DNA of 38,162 bases from Phenylobacterium sp. (GCF_030698145.1 NZ_JAUYNW010000066.1:5001-43162), one strand, 5' to 3'. Counted from the first letter of the stretch, positions 5,248 to 14,233 are shown. Program-made: numbers and translations. Notes: a model not told the origin generated them from the letters alone.

Positions 5248-8124
5248 ATGATACGTCCTATTGCGGTGACCGCGCTCGTCCTGGTCCTTGCCGCGCCGAG
5301 CTACGCCGCCAGCTTCCCCCTCCCCAAGTTCGGCTTCGGCAGGGATAGGCCCGCCGCGGCCGCCGCCAGGCCGAAGCCAGGCGAGTGGGCCCAGGCCCGC
5401 TCCGACATCGCCGCCGATCCCGAGATCGTCTTCGGCGCCCTGCCCAACGGGATGCGCTACGCCGTCCGCAAGCAGCAGATTCCGCCCGGCCAGGCCGCCC
5501 TGCGCCTGCGCTTCGACGTCGGCTCCCTGATGGAGAGCGACAAGCAGCAGGGCCTCGCCCACTTCCTCGAGCACATGGCCTTCAACGGCTCCAAGGCGGT
5601 GCCCGAAGGCGAGATGATCAAGATCCTCGAGCGCCTCGGTCTGGCCTTCGGCGCCGACACCAACGCCTCCACCGATTTCGACGAGACCACCTACAAGCTC
5701 GACCTGCCGCGCACCGATGACGAGACGGTCGACACCTCGCTGATGCTGCTGCGCGAGGCCGCCGGGAACCTCAGCCTCGACGCCGCCGCCATCGATCGCG
5801 AACGCGGCGTGGTGCTGTCGGAGGAACGCGCCCGCGATACGCCCCCCTACCGGGTCTACAAGTCCCGCCTGGAGTTCCTGCTGAAGGACCAGCGGCCCCC
5901 GACCCGCTACCCCATCGGCAAGGTCGAGGTGCTGCAGACCGCCCCGGCCGCCGAATTCACCGACTTCTACAACCGCTACTACCGCCCCGAGCGCGCAGTC
6001 CTGGTCGCCGTGGGAGACTTCGACGTCGCGGCCATGGAGGCCAAGATCAAGGCCCGGTTCGGCGACTGGACCCCCGTCGGTCCGGCCGGCGCCGATCCGG
6101 ACCTGGGCGCGCTCAAGTCGCGCAAGACCGAGGCCAAGCTGGTCGTCGAGCCCGGCGTGCCGCTCTCGATGCAGATGGCCTGGCTGCGTCCGGACGACAC
6201 CGAGATCGACACCACCGCCAAGCGCCAGCGCGATCTGGTCGAACAGCTCGGCTTCTCGGTGCTGAACCGCCGCCTGCAACGCCTGGCCCGGGGCGCGACG
6301 CCGCCGTTCCTCGGCGCGGGCGCCTTCGAGAGCGACGAATACGACGCCGCCGAGGTGACCATGGTCGTGGTCAACGCCGAGCCGACCCGCTGGCGCGAGG
6401 CCCTCACCGCCGTGGAGCAGGAACAGCGCCGCGCCGTCCAGCACGGCGTGCGCCAGGACGAACTCGACCGCGAGATCGACGAATACCGGGCCAGCCTCAA
6501 GGCCGACGCCGCCGGCGCCGCCACCCGCACGCCGGCCGGCCTGGCCGGCGAGATCGTGGGCTCCCTGTCCGACGACGAGGTGGTGAGCAGCCCGGCCCAG
6601 GACCTGGCCCTGTTCGAGGCCGCCGTGAAGGACCTCAAGGCCGACCAGGTCTCCGCCGCGCTCAAGGCTGCCTTCAAGGGCGACGGGCCGCTGCTGTTCA
6701 TGGCCTCGCCCAAGGCCGTGGCGGGCGGCGACGGGTCCCTGGTGGCCGCGCTGCAGATCTCCCGCAAGATGGCGGTCGCCCAACCCACCGCCCCCACCCA
6801 GGTCGCCTGGCCCTATGAGAATTTCGGGACGCCCGGCGTGGTCGCCGAGACTCGCGAGGCCGCCGATCTCGACACCGCCTTCTTGCGCTTCGAGAACGGC
6901 GTGCGGCTCACCGTCAAGCCGACCCGCTTCAAGGACGACGAGGTCCTGGTCCGGGTCAATGTCGGCCGCGGCCGGATCGATCTGCCCAAGGACCGCCAGA
7001 ACGTCGCCTGGGCCTCGGGCGCCTATATCGAGGGCGGACTGAAGCAGATCAGCGCCGAGGACATGGAGCAGGTCCTGGCCTCGCGGGTGTACGGCGCCGA
7101 GTTCGGCATCGGCGACGACGCCTTCGTGCTGTCCGGCGCCACCCGCACCGACGACCTGGGCGTCCAGCTCCAGGTCCTGACCAGCTATGTGTCCGAGCCC
7201 GGCTGGCGCGAGCAGGCGTTCCAGCGCCTGAAGAACTCCGGCAAGACCATCCACGATCAGTACGAGGCCACGGTGTCCGGCGTCGTTTCCCGCGACCTGG
7301 CCGGCCTACTGCACGGCGGCGACGAGCGGTGGGTCTTCCCCTCCCGCGACGAGATGGCCGACGCCAAGCTGGAGAGCTTCAAGGCCGACGTCGCGCCGGC
7401 GCTCGCCGCGGGCCAGATCGAGGTTGTGATCGTCGGCGACACCACGGTCGAAAAGGCCATCGAGGCCGTCGCCCGCACCTTCGGCGCTCTGCCCCCGCGG
7501 CCCGCGGCCGCGCCGCCGCCGCGCGCCGAGATCGAGGTCGGCTTCCCCTCAGGCGTCGCCCAGCCGGTGATCCGCACCCACAAGGGCCGCGGCGACCAGG
7601 CCGTGGGCTATATCGCCTGGCGCACCAACGACTTCTTCGCCAACCCCCAGCGCGCCCGCGACACCGCTGTCCTGGGCGAGGTGCTGGAACTGCGGCTGAT
7701 CGAAGAGCTGCGCGAGGCCCAGGGCGCCACCTATTCCCCCAATGCCGCCTATAGCCACAGCTTCGTCTGGCCGGGCTGGGGCTATGTCTCGGCCAGCGTC
7801 GAGGTGCCCCCCGACAAGCTGCCCGCCTTCTTCGCCGACGTGAAGAAGATCGCCACCGACCTGCGAACCAAGGAAATCAGCCCAGACGAACTGGCCCGGG
7901 CCAAGAAGCCGCGCCTGGAGCAGATCGAAAAGGCCCGCGAAACCAACGGCTACTGGCTACAGGAGCTCTCCGGCGCCCAGGCAGATCCCCGCCGCCTCGA
8001 CGCCACCCGCGCCATGATCCCGGGCACCGAGCGGGTCACCGCCGCCGACGTCAAGCGCGCCGCCGAAGCCGTCCTCAAGGACGAAACCATGTGGATGTTC
8101 GAGGTCAAGCCGGCGGGAGCCTGA
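5248..8124 (+). CDS. M16 family zinc metallopeptidase, periplasmic
   Basis: 958 residues. A signal peptide (MIRPIAVTALVLVLAAPSYA) supports the ATG at 5248 over an in-frame TTG at 5221. It is a double-length pitrilysin/insulinase-type (M16) protein with two pairs of M16 domains. The inverted zinc motif HFLEH is at about 105-109, with the distal Glu in the region RERGVVLSEERARD about 75 residues later, so the first half is catalytic. The second half (from about 520) has no HxxEH and forms the clamshell partner, as is usual. Such enzymes degrade peptides in the periplasm. It follows hfaD by 80 bases on the same strand, but no functional link to the holdfast is evident. A palindromic repeat follows the stop. 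Confidence 0.92.
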   Translation: MIRPIAVTALVLVLAAPSYAASFPLPKFGFGRDRPAAAAARPKPGEWAQARSDIAADPEIVFGALPNGMRYAVRKQQIPPGQAALRLRFDVGSLMESDKQQGLAHFLEHMAFNGSKAVPEGEMIKILERLGLAFGADTNASTDFDETTYKLDLPRTDDETVDTSLMLLREAAGNLSLDAAAIDRERGVVLSEERARDTPPYRVYKSRLEFLLKDQRPPTRYPIGKVEVLQTAPAAEFTDFYNRYYRPERAVLVAVGDFDVAAMEAKIKARFGDWTPVGPAGADPDLGALKSRKTEAKLVVEPGVPLSMQMAWLRPDDTEIDTTAKRQRDLVEQLGFSVLNRRLQRLARGATPPFLGAGAFESDEYDAAEVTMVVVNAEPTRWREALTAVEQEQRRAVQHGVRQDELDREIDEYRASLKADAAGAATRTPAGLAGEIVGSLSDDEVVSSPAQDLALFEAAVKDLKADQVSAALKAAFKGDGPLLFMASPKAVAGGDGSLVAALQISRKMAVAQPTAPTQVAWPYENFGTPGVVAETREAADLDTAFLRFENGVRLTVKPTRFKDDEVLVRVNVGRGRIDLPKDRQNVAWASGAYIEGGLKQISAEDMEQVLASRVYGAEFGIGDDAFVLSGATRTDDLGVQLQVLTSYVSEPGWREQAFQRLKNSGKTIHDQYEATVSGVVSRDLAGLLHGGDERWVFPSRDEMADAKLESFKADVAPALAAGQIEVVIVGDTTVEKAIEAVARTFGALPPRPAAAPPPRAEIEVGFPSGVAQPVIRTHKGRGDQAVGYIAWRTNDFFANPQRARDTAVLGEVLELRLIEELREAQGATYSPNAAYSHSFVWPGWGYVSASVEVPPDKLPAFFADVKKIATDLRTKEISPDELARAKKPRLEQIEKARETNGYWLQELSGAQADPRRLDATRAMIPGTERVTAADVKRAAEAVLKDETMWMFEVKPAGA

Positions 8125-8125
8125 A

Positions 8126-8217
8126 CCCCCTCTACGCGCTTCGCGCTGGGGGACGATCTGATTGTTTCTAGATGCTCCCCCTCTGGGTGAGCTGTCAGCG
8201 AAGCTGACTGAGGGGGA
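8126..8217. repeat. Nested palindromic intergenic repeat (REP-like)
   Basis: Two hairpins fill the gap between convergent genes. The first is CCCCC (8126-8130) with GGGGG (8148-8152) around GCGC-TTC-GCGC. The second is TCCCCCTC (8176-8183) with GAGGGGGA (8210-8217), and inside it GTCAGC-GAA-GCTGAC (8194-8208). From memory, this CTCCCCCTC...GTCAGCGAAGCTGAC...GAGGGGGA form is a common dispersed palindrome in Caulobacterales intergenic regions. It may also terminate transcripts from both sides, though it lacks a T-tail. Confidence 0.7.
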
Positions 8218-8227
8218 CTTTGACTCC

Positions 8228-9166
8228 CTACCGCCTGGCATCCTTGGCCATCGCATCCAGGTCCTGGTCGAAGCTCCGCGCCGCCATGACCACGCTCGCG
8301 ACCGACCTGGCGAAGAAATCCCGCGGGACGGTCGCGAAGTCGTCGGTCGGCCGGTGGTACTCCGGATGGTCCTCGACCCCGAGATAGACCCAGGGCACGC
8401 CGGCCTGGTGGAAGGCCGCGTGGTCCGACGCCAGCGTCCAGTCGTCGTCGCCGGTCCAGGGCGGCCCGTCATGGCCCTGTTTCAGGGTCACCGGGACCTT
8501 GCCCGCCAAGGCCGCCAGCCGCGGCTTCAGCCAGGGAAAGTGATGGCCGCCCGCGGCGTAGAGCTCGCCCTTGGCGCTCTTGCTCAGCATGTCGAGATTG
8601 AGGTTCAGCGCGACCCTGGCCAGTGGAATGGGCGGCGCGGCCACGAAGGCGGCCGACCCGCGATGCCCGACCTCCTCGGCGTCCACCACCGCGAAGATCA
8701 CCGTGTGCCTGGGCGGGGTCTTGGCGAACGACTCGGCGATCGCCAGCAGGCCCGCCACCCCCGAGGCGTTGTCGTCGGCCCCGTTGTAGATCTCGCCCTT
8801 GCGGACGCCCAGGTGGTCGTAGTGGGCGCTGACTGCCAGCACCTTGTCGCTCCCGCCGGTCCCCGTGATCTTCCCGACCAGGTTGACCCCTTGCCGCGTC
8901 TCGGTCCCAGCGGGAAAGGAGAACGGCTGCTCGAAGCCGCCATGGGCCGGCTGCAGCCCGATCTCCGCGAACCGCTTGAGAATATGGGCCCGCGCCAGAG
9001 CCGAGCCCGATGAGCCGGCCGCGCGCCCGGCCATGGCGTCGGTCGACAGCACCTCGACATCCTTCAGCGCCTGTTCGCCGGCCGCCCAGGCGGGCGTTCC
9101 GGCCAGCCAGACGAAGCCCGCAACCACCACGGCGACGCGCCGCGAAACCTCGAAGACCTGGAACAC
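8228..9166 (-). CDS. M28 family zinc aminopeptidase, exported
   Basis: 312 residues with a signal peptide (about 1-29, ending AWAAG). It is a di-zinc peptidase of family M28 with the full ligand set visible: H115 in AHYDH, bridging D131 in NGADDNASG, catalytic/ligand E164-E165 in DAEEVG, D192 in NLDML, and a late His in HPEYHRP. It should remove N-terminal residues from peptides in the periplasm. The length fits single-domain members without a PA insert. It converges on the M16 peptidase gene across the palindromic repeat; both make periplasmic peptidases, but they are transcribed separately. Confidence 0.9.
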   Translation of the reverse strand: MFQVFEVSRRVAVVVAGFVWLAGTPAWAAGEQALKDVEVLSTDAMAGRAAGSSGSALARAHILKRFAEIGLQPAHGGFEQPFSFPAGTETRQGVNLVGKITGTGGSDKVLAVSAHYDHLGVRKGEIYNGADDNASGVAGLLAIAESFAKTPPRHTVIFAVVDAEEVGHRGSAAFVAAPPIPLARVALNLNLDMLSKSAKGELYAAGGHHFPWLKPRLAALAGKVPVTLKQGHDGPPWTGDDDWTLASDHAAFHQAGVPWVYLGVEDHPEYHRPTDDFATVPRDFFARSVASVVMAARSFDQDLDAMAKDARR

Positions 9167-9296
9167 GAAAACCCCATGAAACGCCCGCCCCGCCGAGCAT
9201 CGGGCCGTCGCGAAATATTCGCAAGCCGGGGTGAACCCGATGACTCACGCCGCGTTCGGCACCCAGGGGCCTTCACCATCCCAGGAGCACAGCACC

Positions 9297-9785
9297 ATGA
9301 GTCTCTTCGACTTTGCGCGTGAAGCGGGGGAAACCCTGCGCGAGAAGCTGTCCGGCAAGCCCGACATGGACGCCCGGGAGCTCGCCAAGGCCCTCCAGGA
9401 CCACGGCGTCACCCTGAGGGACGGTCGCATCACCGTGGCCGACGAAACCGTGACCGTCACCGGCGAAGCCAGCAATCAGCAGGAGCGTGAACTCGCGATC
9501 CTGGTGCTCGGCAACACCAAGGGCGTGGCCCATGTGGACGATCAGATCACGATAGCGGCCCAGCCGGCCGCCGCGGCGACCCCGGCCGCTGGCGCTGCGC
9601 CGTCGACCCAGGCCACCTTCTATACGGTGAAGTCCGGCGACACCCTGTCGAAGATCGCCCAGGCCCACTACGGCGACGCCACCCGCTACGGCGAGATCTT
9701 CGAGGCCAATCGCCCGATGCTGAAGGATCCGGACAAGATCTATCCAGGCCAGGCCCTGCGCATCCCGGGCACCACCCGGCACTAG
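9297..9785 (+). CDS. BON-LysM domain protein (YgaU/Kbp-like)
   Basis: 162 residues with no signal peptide. A BON domain (about 25-85) is followed by an Ala/Pro linker and a C-terminal LysM domain (about 109-158: FYTVKSGDTLSKIAQAHYGD ... IYPGQALRIP). This is the architecture of E. coli YgaU/Kbp, a potassium-binding protein tied to osmotic and envelope stress; a potassium role here is by family only. AGGAG about ten bases upstream of the ATG at 9297 decides the start. A perfect 10-bp hairpin follows the stop. Confidence 0.88.
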   Translation: MSLFDFAREAGETLREKLSGKPDMDARELAKALQDHGVTLRDGRITVADETVTVTGEASNQQERELAILVLGNTKGVAHVDDQITIAAQPAAAATPAAGAAPSTQATFYTVKSGDTLSKIAQAHYGDATRYGEIFEANRPMLKDPDKIYPGQALRIPGTTRH

Positions 9786-9795
9786 GCTGGCGGCG

Positions 9796-9821
9796 CGGCG
9801 GAGCGTTTCGGCGCTCCGCCG
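9796..9821. terminator. Convergent-gene hairpin, likely bidirectional terminator
   Basis: CGGCGGAGCG (9796-9805) pairs perfectly with CGCTCCGCCG (9812-9821) around a 6-base loop. It sits in the 45-base gap between two convergent stops. On the plus strand it is followed by GCTGAGGTTTTA, a short T-run. Confidence 0.6.
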
Positions 9822-9830
9822 GCTGAGGTT

Positions 9831-10712
9831 TTAGTAGACGGTCCCGCCCACGCCGCCGTCGAGGCTCATGGTGGTGGCGACCGAGGACTCCATCCGCTCT
9901 TCTTCCTCGCGGTAGGCCGTGTAGGTCTCGGTCTCCACGATGGTCAGGATTTTGATGCCGGCCCCGAAACGGCGCAGCAGCGAGCGCTCGTTGCAGTCGC
10001 GCGCCGGGGTCTGCTTGCGGCATTCCAGCTTGCCGTCGCGGCCGTGGTACAGGGCGTCGCCCTTGCGGCAGGCAAGTGTCTTGCCGCCGGAAAACTCAAC
10101 CTTTTCCTGATAGTCGGCGATCGTCGCCTGCAGCCAGGCGCCGGCGATGCAGCGGTAAAGCTCGCCCTCGAAGCTCTGCTCGATCTCCCGGTCGGGACGG
10201 ACCTGGGAGGCGGCGTGCGGAATCTGGCGCGCGTCGATGCAGACGGCCTGGATCACCACGCGGCGGGTGCGGGTGCGGCTGGCCTCATAGGCCACGCGCT
10301 TGATGCGCTTGCCGGCCTCGACATTGAGCTGGACCATGCCGGTGGCCATCGGCGGGGCGTAGCCGCCCCCACCGCCGCCGCCGCCGTAGAAGACGGCGCC
10401 GGCGCCGGCCAAGCCTGCGGCCCCCGCGCGCGAGCTGGCGTTGGCCACCGCGACGCTGACGTTGGAGACATGGACATTGATGTTGGGCGTGCGCGGTGCG
10501 TTGCAGCAGGGCGTGACCGGCGGCGGGGCCGGCGGCGTCACGCAGCAGGGCGGGGTCGGCGGCGGCGTGCAGCAGGGCGGCGGGGCCGGTGGCTGGCAGC
10601 AGGGCGGCGGCGGCGCGCAGCATTGCGCCAGGGCGGTTTCCGGCGCTGCGCCGGTCAGCAGCAGGAGGCCGAGGCCCAGCAGGAAGCCAAGCAAGGTGGT
10701 GCGCGTCTTCAT
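9831..10712 (-). CDS. Exported Cys-Cys/Pro-rich protein of unknown function
   Basis: 293 residues from the ATG at 10712, which has GGAGGGG upstream. A signal peptide (about 1-30, ending ALAQ) is followed directly by five Cys-Cys pairs separated by 5-11 residue Pro-rich spacers (CCAPPPPCC, CCQPPAPPPCC, CCTPPPTPPCC and so on). Next come a short beta-like stretch (NINVHVSNVSVAVAN), a glycine run of eight residues, and a C-terminal domain of about 160 residues with five more cysteines and the core FEGELYRCIAGAWLQATI. I do not recognise the C-terminal domain. Ten cysteines next to the mature N-terminus suggest disulfide cross-linking in the periplasm or at the surface, or metal binding. A TTGACA lies upstream at 10791-10796 (minus strand). 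Confidence 0.75.
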   Translation of the reverse strand: MKTRTTLLGFLLGLGLLLLTGAAPETALAQCCAPPPPCCQPPAPPPCCTPPPTPPCCVTPPAPPPVTPCCNAPRTPNINVHVSNVSVAVANASSRAGAAGLAGAGAVFYGGGGGGGGYAPPMATGMVQLNVEAGKRIKRVAYEASRTRTRRVVIQAVCIDARQIPHAASQVRPDREIEQSFEGELYRCIAGAWLQATIADYQEKVEFSGGKTLACRKGDALYHGRDGKLECRKQTPARDCNERSLLRRFGAGIKILTIVETETYTAYREEEERMESSVATTMSLDGGVGGTVY

Positions 10713-10907
10713 GGACGGCCCCTCCAAAGGCCCGCCGGTATCCCATCGTTCTGACGATTAAATCAGGCGCGGCTTAAGAATCTCTGAGCCTGTCAACCAT
10801 GCCGCGGCCTGCGCGGCCAAGGTCCCGATCCGGCACAGCGGGCGGCCTGGCGCCGAACTTCCTGCAAGCCTCATGCGGTCGCGGTCGGCCGAATTTGGAG
10901 GCGCGTG

Positions 10908-11453
10908 ATGTTTCATTCCAACACGCAGAACCTGATCGACTACTGGCGCGGACAGGGCGGCTATCGCGGCCTGCCGACCCGCGCCCAGATCGACCCGACC
11001 GCCTTCGCCAAGCTGCTGCCCCAGGTCTTCATGCTGGGCCGGGTCGCCTCCGGCCTCTATCCCGTGCGTCTCGCCGGCGGCCTGGTCGCCGCCCTGCATG
11101 GCCGCAACTTGCTTGGCCAGAACGGCCTGTCGCTGTTCTCGGAGCGCAACCGCTTTTCCCTGCACACGGCGATCGAGACCGCGCGCCGCCGCCCCGAGCC
11201 GGTGGTCGCCACGGTCGAGGCCTTCTCCGACACCGCCAGCCTGCCGATGGAGGTGCTGTTCGCGCCGCTGGCGGACGCCGAGGGATCGCCCGAGCGGTTC
11301 CTGGGCCTCTACCAGCCCCTGTCCATGGTCGCGCGCCTGAACGGCGAGCCGATCCGCGAGATCATCGTTCACAATGTCCGCGGCGTCGGCCCCGCCAATG
11401 AGGAGACCCCGCGCCTGCGCCTGGTCGCCCTCGACGGCCGCCGGGTCGCGTAG
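10908..11453 (+). CDS. PAS domain protein (PAS_5 type)
   Basis: 181 residues consisting essentially of one PAS-like domain of the PAS_5 family, common in alphaproteobacteria as a small cytoplasmic protein. Typical features are the opening NLIDYWRGQGGYRGLPTRAQIDP and the central RLAGGLVAALHGRNLLGQN. There is no output domain, so its signalling partner is unknown. GGAG seven bases upstream supports the ATG at 10908; a GTG one codon earlier is the alternative. The stop codon is the first three bases of a dispersed palindromic repeat. Confidence 0.82.
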   Translation: MFHSNTQNLIDYWRGQGGYRGLPTRAQIDPTAFAKLLPQVFMLGRVASGLYPVRLAGGLVAALHGRNLLGQNGLSLFSERNRFSLHTAIETARRRPEPVVATVEAFSDTASLPMEVLFAPLADAEGSPERFLGLYQPLSMVARLNGEPIREIIVHNVRGVGPANEETPRLRLVALDGRRVA

Positions 11454-11502
11454 AGCGTGACAGCCGAAAGTGGACGCCGGTTTCGGCGCCCGTCACGCTC
11501 TA
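11451..11502. repeat. Dispersed alphaproteobacterial palindromic repeat
   Basis: TAGAGCGTGAC (11451-11461) pairs perfectly with GTCACGCTCTA (11492-11502). Nested inside is GCCGAAA (11463-11469) with TTTCGGC (11481-11487). The TAGAGCGTGA...CGAAA...TTTCG...TCACGCTCTA layout is one I remember as a frequent intergenic repeat in Caulobacterales and Rhizobiales. It lies between convergent genes and supplies the stop codon of the PAS gene. It may act as a transcription end for both. Confidence 0.75.
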
Positions 11503-11506
11503 GACT

Positions 11507-12469
11507 TTAGGCCGGCTGGGTCGCCGGCGCCGACGCCGCATCCAGCGCCGCCAGGTCCGACGCATCCAGCTTTAGCCGCGCCGATCCCATCAGTTCCTGA
11601 AGCTGCGCCACGCTGGTCGCCGAGGCGATCGGGCCGGTCAGGCCCGGCTGGGCCATGACCCAGGCCAAGGCCGCCTGGGCGGGGGTCGCGCCCTTGCCGG
11701 CCGCCACCTTGTCCAGGGCGCCCAGGATCCTCAGGCCGCGTTCGTCGAGATAGCGCTTCACGCCTCGCCCGCGCGGGCTCTTGGCCAGGTCTTCCTCGCT
11801 GCGGTACTTGCCGGTCAGGAAGCCCGAGGCCAGGCCGTAATAGGGGATCACCCCCACCTCGTTATCGATGCAGACCTGCTGCAGGCCGCTCTCGAAGCCA
11901 GCCCGGTCATAGAGGTTGTAGAGCGGTTGCTCGCTTTGATAGCGCGCCACGCCCTTCGCCTCGCTGATCTCCAGCGCCGACTTTAGGCGCGCGGGCTCGA
12001 AGTTGGACGAGCCGATGGCGCGGACCTTGCCGGCCTTGACCAGCCGCTCATAGGCCTCGGCGGTCTCCTCCTGCGGGGTCTCCGGGTCGTCGCGGTGGCT
12101 CTGGTAGAGGTCGATGACGTCGGTCCGCAGCCGCTGCAGCGAGGCCTCGACCGCCTCGACCATGTAGCGGGCCGACAGGCCCTTCATGCCCTCACCCATC
12201 TCCGAGCCCAGCTTGGTGGCCAGCACCACCTTGTCGCGCTTGCCGCTGGCCTTGAACCAGGCGCCGAGCACCTTTTCCGAGGCCCCGCCGCCGGCAGGGG
12301 CCCAGCGGGAATAGACATCAGCGGTGTCGACCATGTTGAAGCCCCCATCGACAAAGGCGTCGAGGATGGCGAAGGAGGTCGGCTCGTCGGCCGTCCAGCC
12401 GAACACGTTGCCGCCCAGCACCAGCGGGGCGACCTTCAGCTCGGACCTACCCAGTCTGCGCAGTTCCAT
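11507..12469 (-). CDS. Aldo/keto reductase
   Basis: 320 residues, a normal length for the NADPH-dependent (beta/alpha)8-barrel aldo/keto reductases. The catalytic tetrad is visible: Asp in MVDTADVY, Tyr at the end of that motif, Lys in VLATKLG, and His in LYQSHRDD. The phosphate-binding region GSSNFEP and the C-terminal IASATSVAQLQELM are typical. It most resembles the general stress/YajO-type members, which reduce small aldehydes and ketones; the substrate is unknown. It starts 12 bases after the stop of the GMC oxidoreductase on the same strand, so the two likely form an operon. Confidence 0.92.
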   Translation of the reverse strand: MELRRLGRSELKVAPLVLGGNVFGWTADEPTSFAILDAFVDGGFNMVDTADVYSRWAPAGGGASEKVLGAWFKASGKRDKVVLATKLGSEMGEGMKGLSARYMVEAVEASLQRLRTDVIDLYQSHRDDPETPQEETAEAYERLVKAGKVRAIGSSNFEPARLKSALEISEAKGVARYQSEQPLYNLYDRAGFESGLQQVCIDNEVGVIPYYGLASGFLTGKYRSEEDLAKSPRGRGVKRYLDERGLRILGALDKVAAGKGATPAQAALAWVMAQPGLTGPIASATSVAQLQELMGSARLKLDASDLAALDAASAPATQPA

Positions 12470-12481
12470 GGCGGTTTCTCC

Positions 12482-14134
12482 CTAAGCGGCCTTCTGGCCG
12501 TCCTCATAGACCGGCGCGTCGTCGGCCGGCAGGGCGGCCTTGCCGCGGATCATGTCGGCGGCCTTCTCGGCGATCATGATGGTGGGCGCGTTGGTGTTGC
12601 CCCCCACCAGGGTCGGCATGACCGAGGCGTCGATCACCCGCAGGCCCTCGATCCCGCGAACCCTGAGCTCGGCGTCGACCACCGCCATGTCGTCGGTCCC
12701 CATCTTACAGGTGCCGACCGGGTGGTAGATGGTCTCGGCGCTCTTGCGGATCCAGGCGTCGATCTCCGCGTCGGTCTGGACGTGCTTGCCGGGGAACAGC
12801 TCCTCGGTGCGGTAGGCGTCGAGCGCCGACTGCTCGGCCACCTTGCGCATCATCTTGACCCCCTGGCGCAGGGCGCGACGGTCCTCGTCGGTGGCCAGGT
12901 AGTTGGCGAAAATCGCCGGATCGGCGAACGGATCGGCCGAGTTCAGCCCCACCCTGCCCCGGCTCTCGGGACGAAGCTGGCAGACGTGGAAGGTGAAGCC
13001 GTCCTTCTCCACCACCGTGTTGCCGTGGTTCTGCATCACCGCCAGCACCGTGTGGATCTGCAGGTCCGGCCGGTCCAGGTCTGGCCGCGACTTCAGGAAG
13101 GCGCCTGACTCCAGGAACTGCTGGCGACCCAACCCCTTGCCGAAGAAGGCGTAGTTCATCCCGATCAGCAGGGTCTTCACCAGCCCCTTGCGCAGGGAGA
13201 AGGCGGTGATCGGCTGCGGGCATTCCCAGGACATGGTCACGTCCAGGTGGTCCTGCAGGTTGGCGCCGACGCCCTTCAGGGCATGGACCACCGGGATGCC
13301 GTGCTTGACCAGCTCCTCGGGATCGCCAATCCCCGAGAGCTGCAGGATGTGGGGCGACTGCACCGCGCCCGCCGACAGCAGCACCTCCTTGTCGGCGTGG
13401 ACGATCGTCTTCTGCTTGGTCTTGGCGTCCACATATTCGACGCCGACCGCGCGGCCGTTCTCGATGACGATGCGGGTGGTCCGCGCGCCGGTCAGGCAGG
13501 TCAGGTTCGGCCGGCTCATCGCCGGGTGCAGATAGGCCCGCGCGGCGCTCCAGCGCTGACCGTCATGGATGGTCATCTGGTACGGCCCCCAGCCTTCCTG
13601 CTGGAAGCCGTTGAAATCGCTGGTCACCGCATGTCCGGCCTGGCGGCCCGCCTCGACGGTGGCCTTGTAGATCGGGTTGGGCGAGGAGGCCTTGGAGACC
13701 TTCAGCGGGCCCTCGCCGCCGTGCCAGGCGTCGCCGCCGCCCTCCAGGCTCTCGGAGCGCTTGAAGTAGGGCAGCACGTCGCGGTAGGACCAGCCCGGCA
13801 GGCCCATCTGGCGCCAGTTGTCATAGTCGCGGGCATGGCCGCGGATATAGATCATGCCGTTGATCGAGGACGACCCGCCCCAGCCCTTGCCGCGCGGCCA
13901 CCACAGCTTGCGGTGCTCGAGTTGCGGCTCCGCCTCGGTCCAGAAACCCCAATTGTAAGGACCCGCCTTGCCGATCAGGGCGCCGACCCCGGCCGGCATC
14001 TTGACCATGATGGAGCTGTCCTTGCCGCCGGCCTCCAGCAGCAGGACCCGCACGCCGGCGTCCTCGCTCAGCCGGTTGGCCAGGACGCACCCGGCGGAAC
14101 CCGCGCCGATGATCACGTAGTCGTAGCGGTCCAT
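12482..14134 (-). CDS. GMC family FAD-dependent oxidoreductase (choline dehydrogenase-like)
   Basis: 550 residues from the ATG at 14134. An ATG seven codons upstream is possible, but the FAD-binding strand (DYVIIGAGSAGCVLANRL) should begin near the N-terminus. GMC signatures are present: RGKGWGGSSSINGMIYIRG near 90 and LSAGAVQSPHILQLSGIG near 265. The C-terminal catalytic pair is His in YHPVGTCKMG and Asn in GGNTNAPT. It oxidises an alcohol to an aldehyde with FAD. No betaine aldehyde dehydrogenase or betI regulator is nearby, so choline is not implied as substrate. The neighbouring aldo/keto reductase, 12 bases downstream, suggests a shared alcohol/aldehyde pathway. Confidence 0.92.
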   Translation of the reverse strand: MDRYDYVIIGAGSAGCVLANRLSEDAGVRVLLLEAGGKDSSIMVKMPAGVGALIGKAGPYNWGFWTEAEPQLEHRKLWWPRGKGWGGSSSINGMIYIRGHARDYDNWRQMGLPGWSYRDVLPYFKRSESLEGGGDAWHGGEGPLKVSKASSPNPIYKATVEAGRQAGHAVTSDFNGFQQEGWGPYQMTIHDGQRWSAARAYLHPAMSRPNLTCLTGARTTRIVIENGRAVGVEYVDAKTKQKTIVHADKEVLLSAGAVQSPHILQLSGIGDPEELVKHGIPVVHALKGVGANLQDHLDVTMSWECPQPITAFSLRKGLVKTLLIGMNYAFFGKGLGRQQFLESGAFLKSRPDLDRPDLQIHTVLAVMQNHGNTVVEKDGFTFHVCQLRPESRGRVGLNSADPFADPAIFANYLATDEDRRALRQGVKMMRKVAEQSALDAYRTEELFPGKHVQTDAEIDAWIRKSAETIYHPVGTCKMGTDDMAVVDAELRVRGIEGLRVIDASVMPTLVGGNTNAPTIMIAEKAADMIRGKAALPADDAPVYEDGQKAA

Positions 14135-14233
14135 GGGCGATCCGTCCCTAAACACTGTTAAGTTTGGCGCACATTTACCCAGTCGCGCCGCCGAAACAAG
14201 GCCGGGAGGAACCGCTTTTTGGGCGCCGCAACG

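Noticed and set aside
5173..7254. Open frame of 693 codons antisense to the M16 peptidase gene
   Set aside because: The sense strand codes a complete recognisable peptidase; the antisense product is compositionally biased without motifs.
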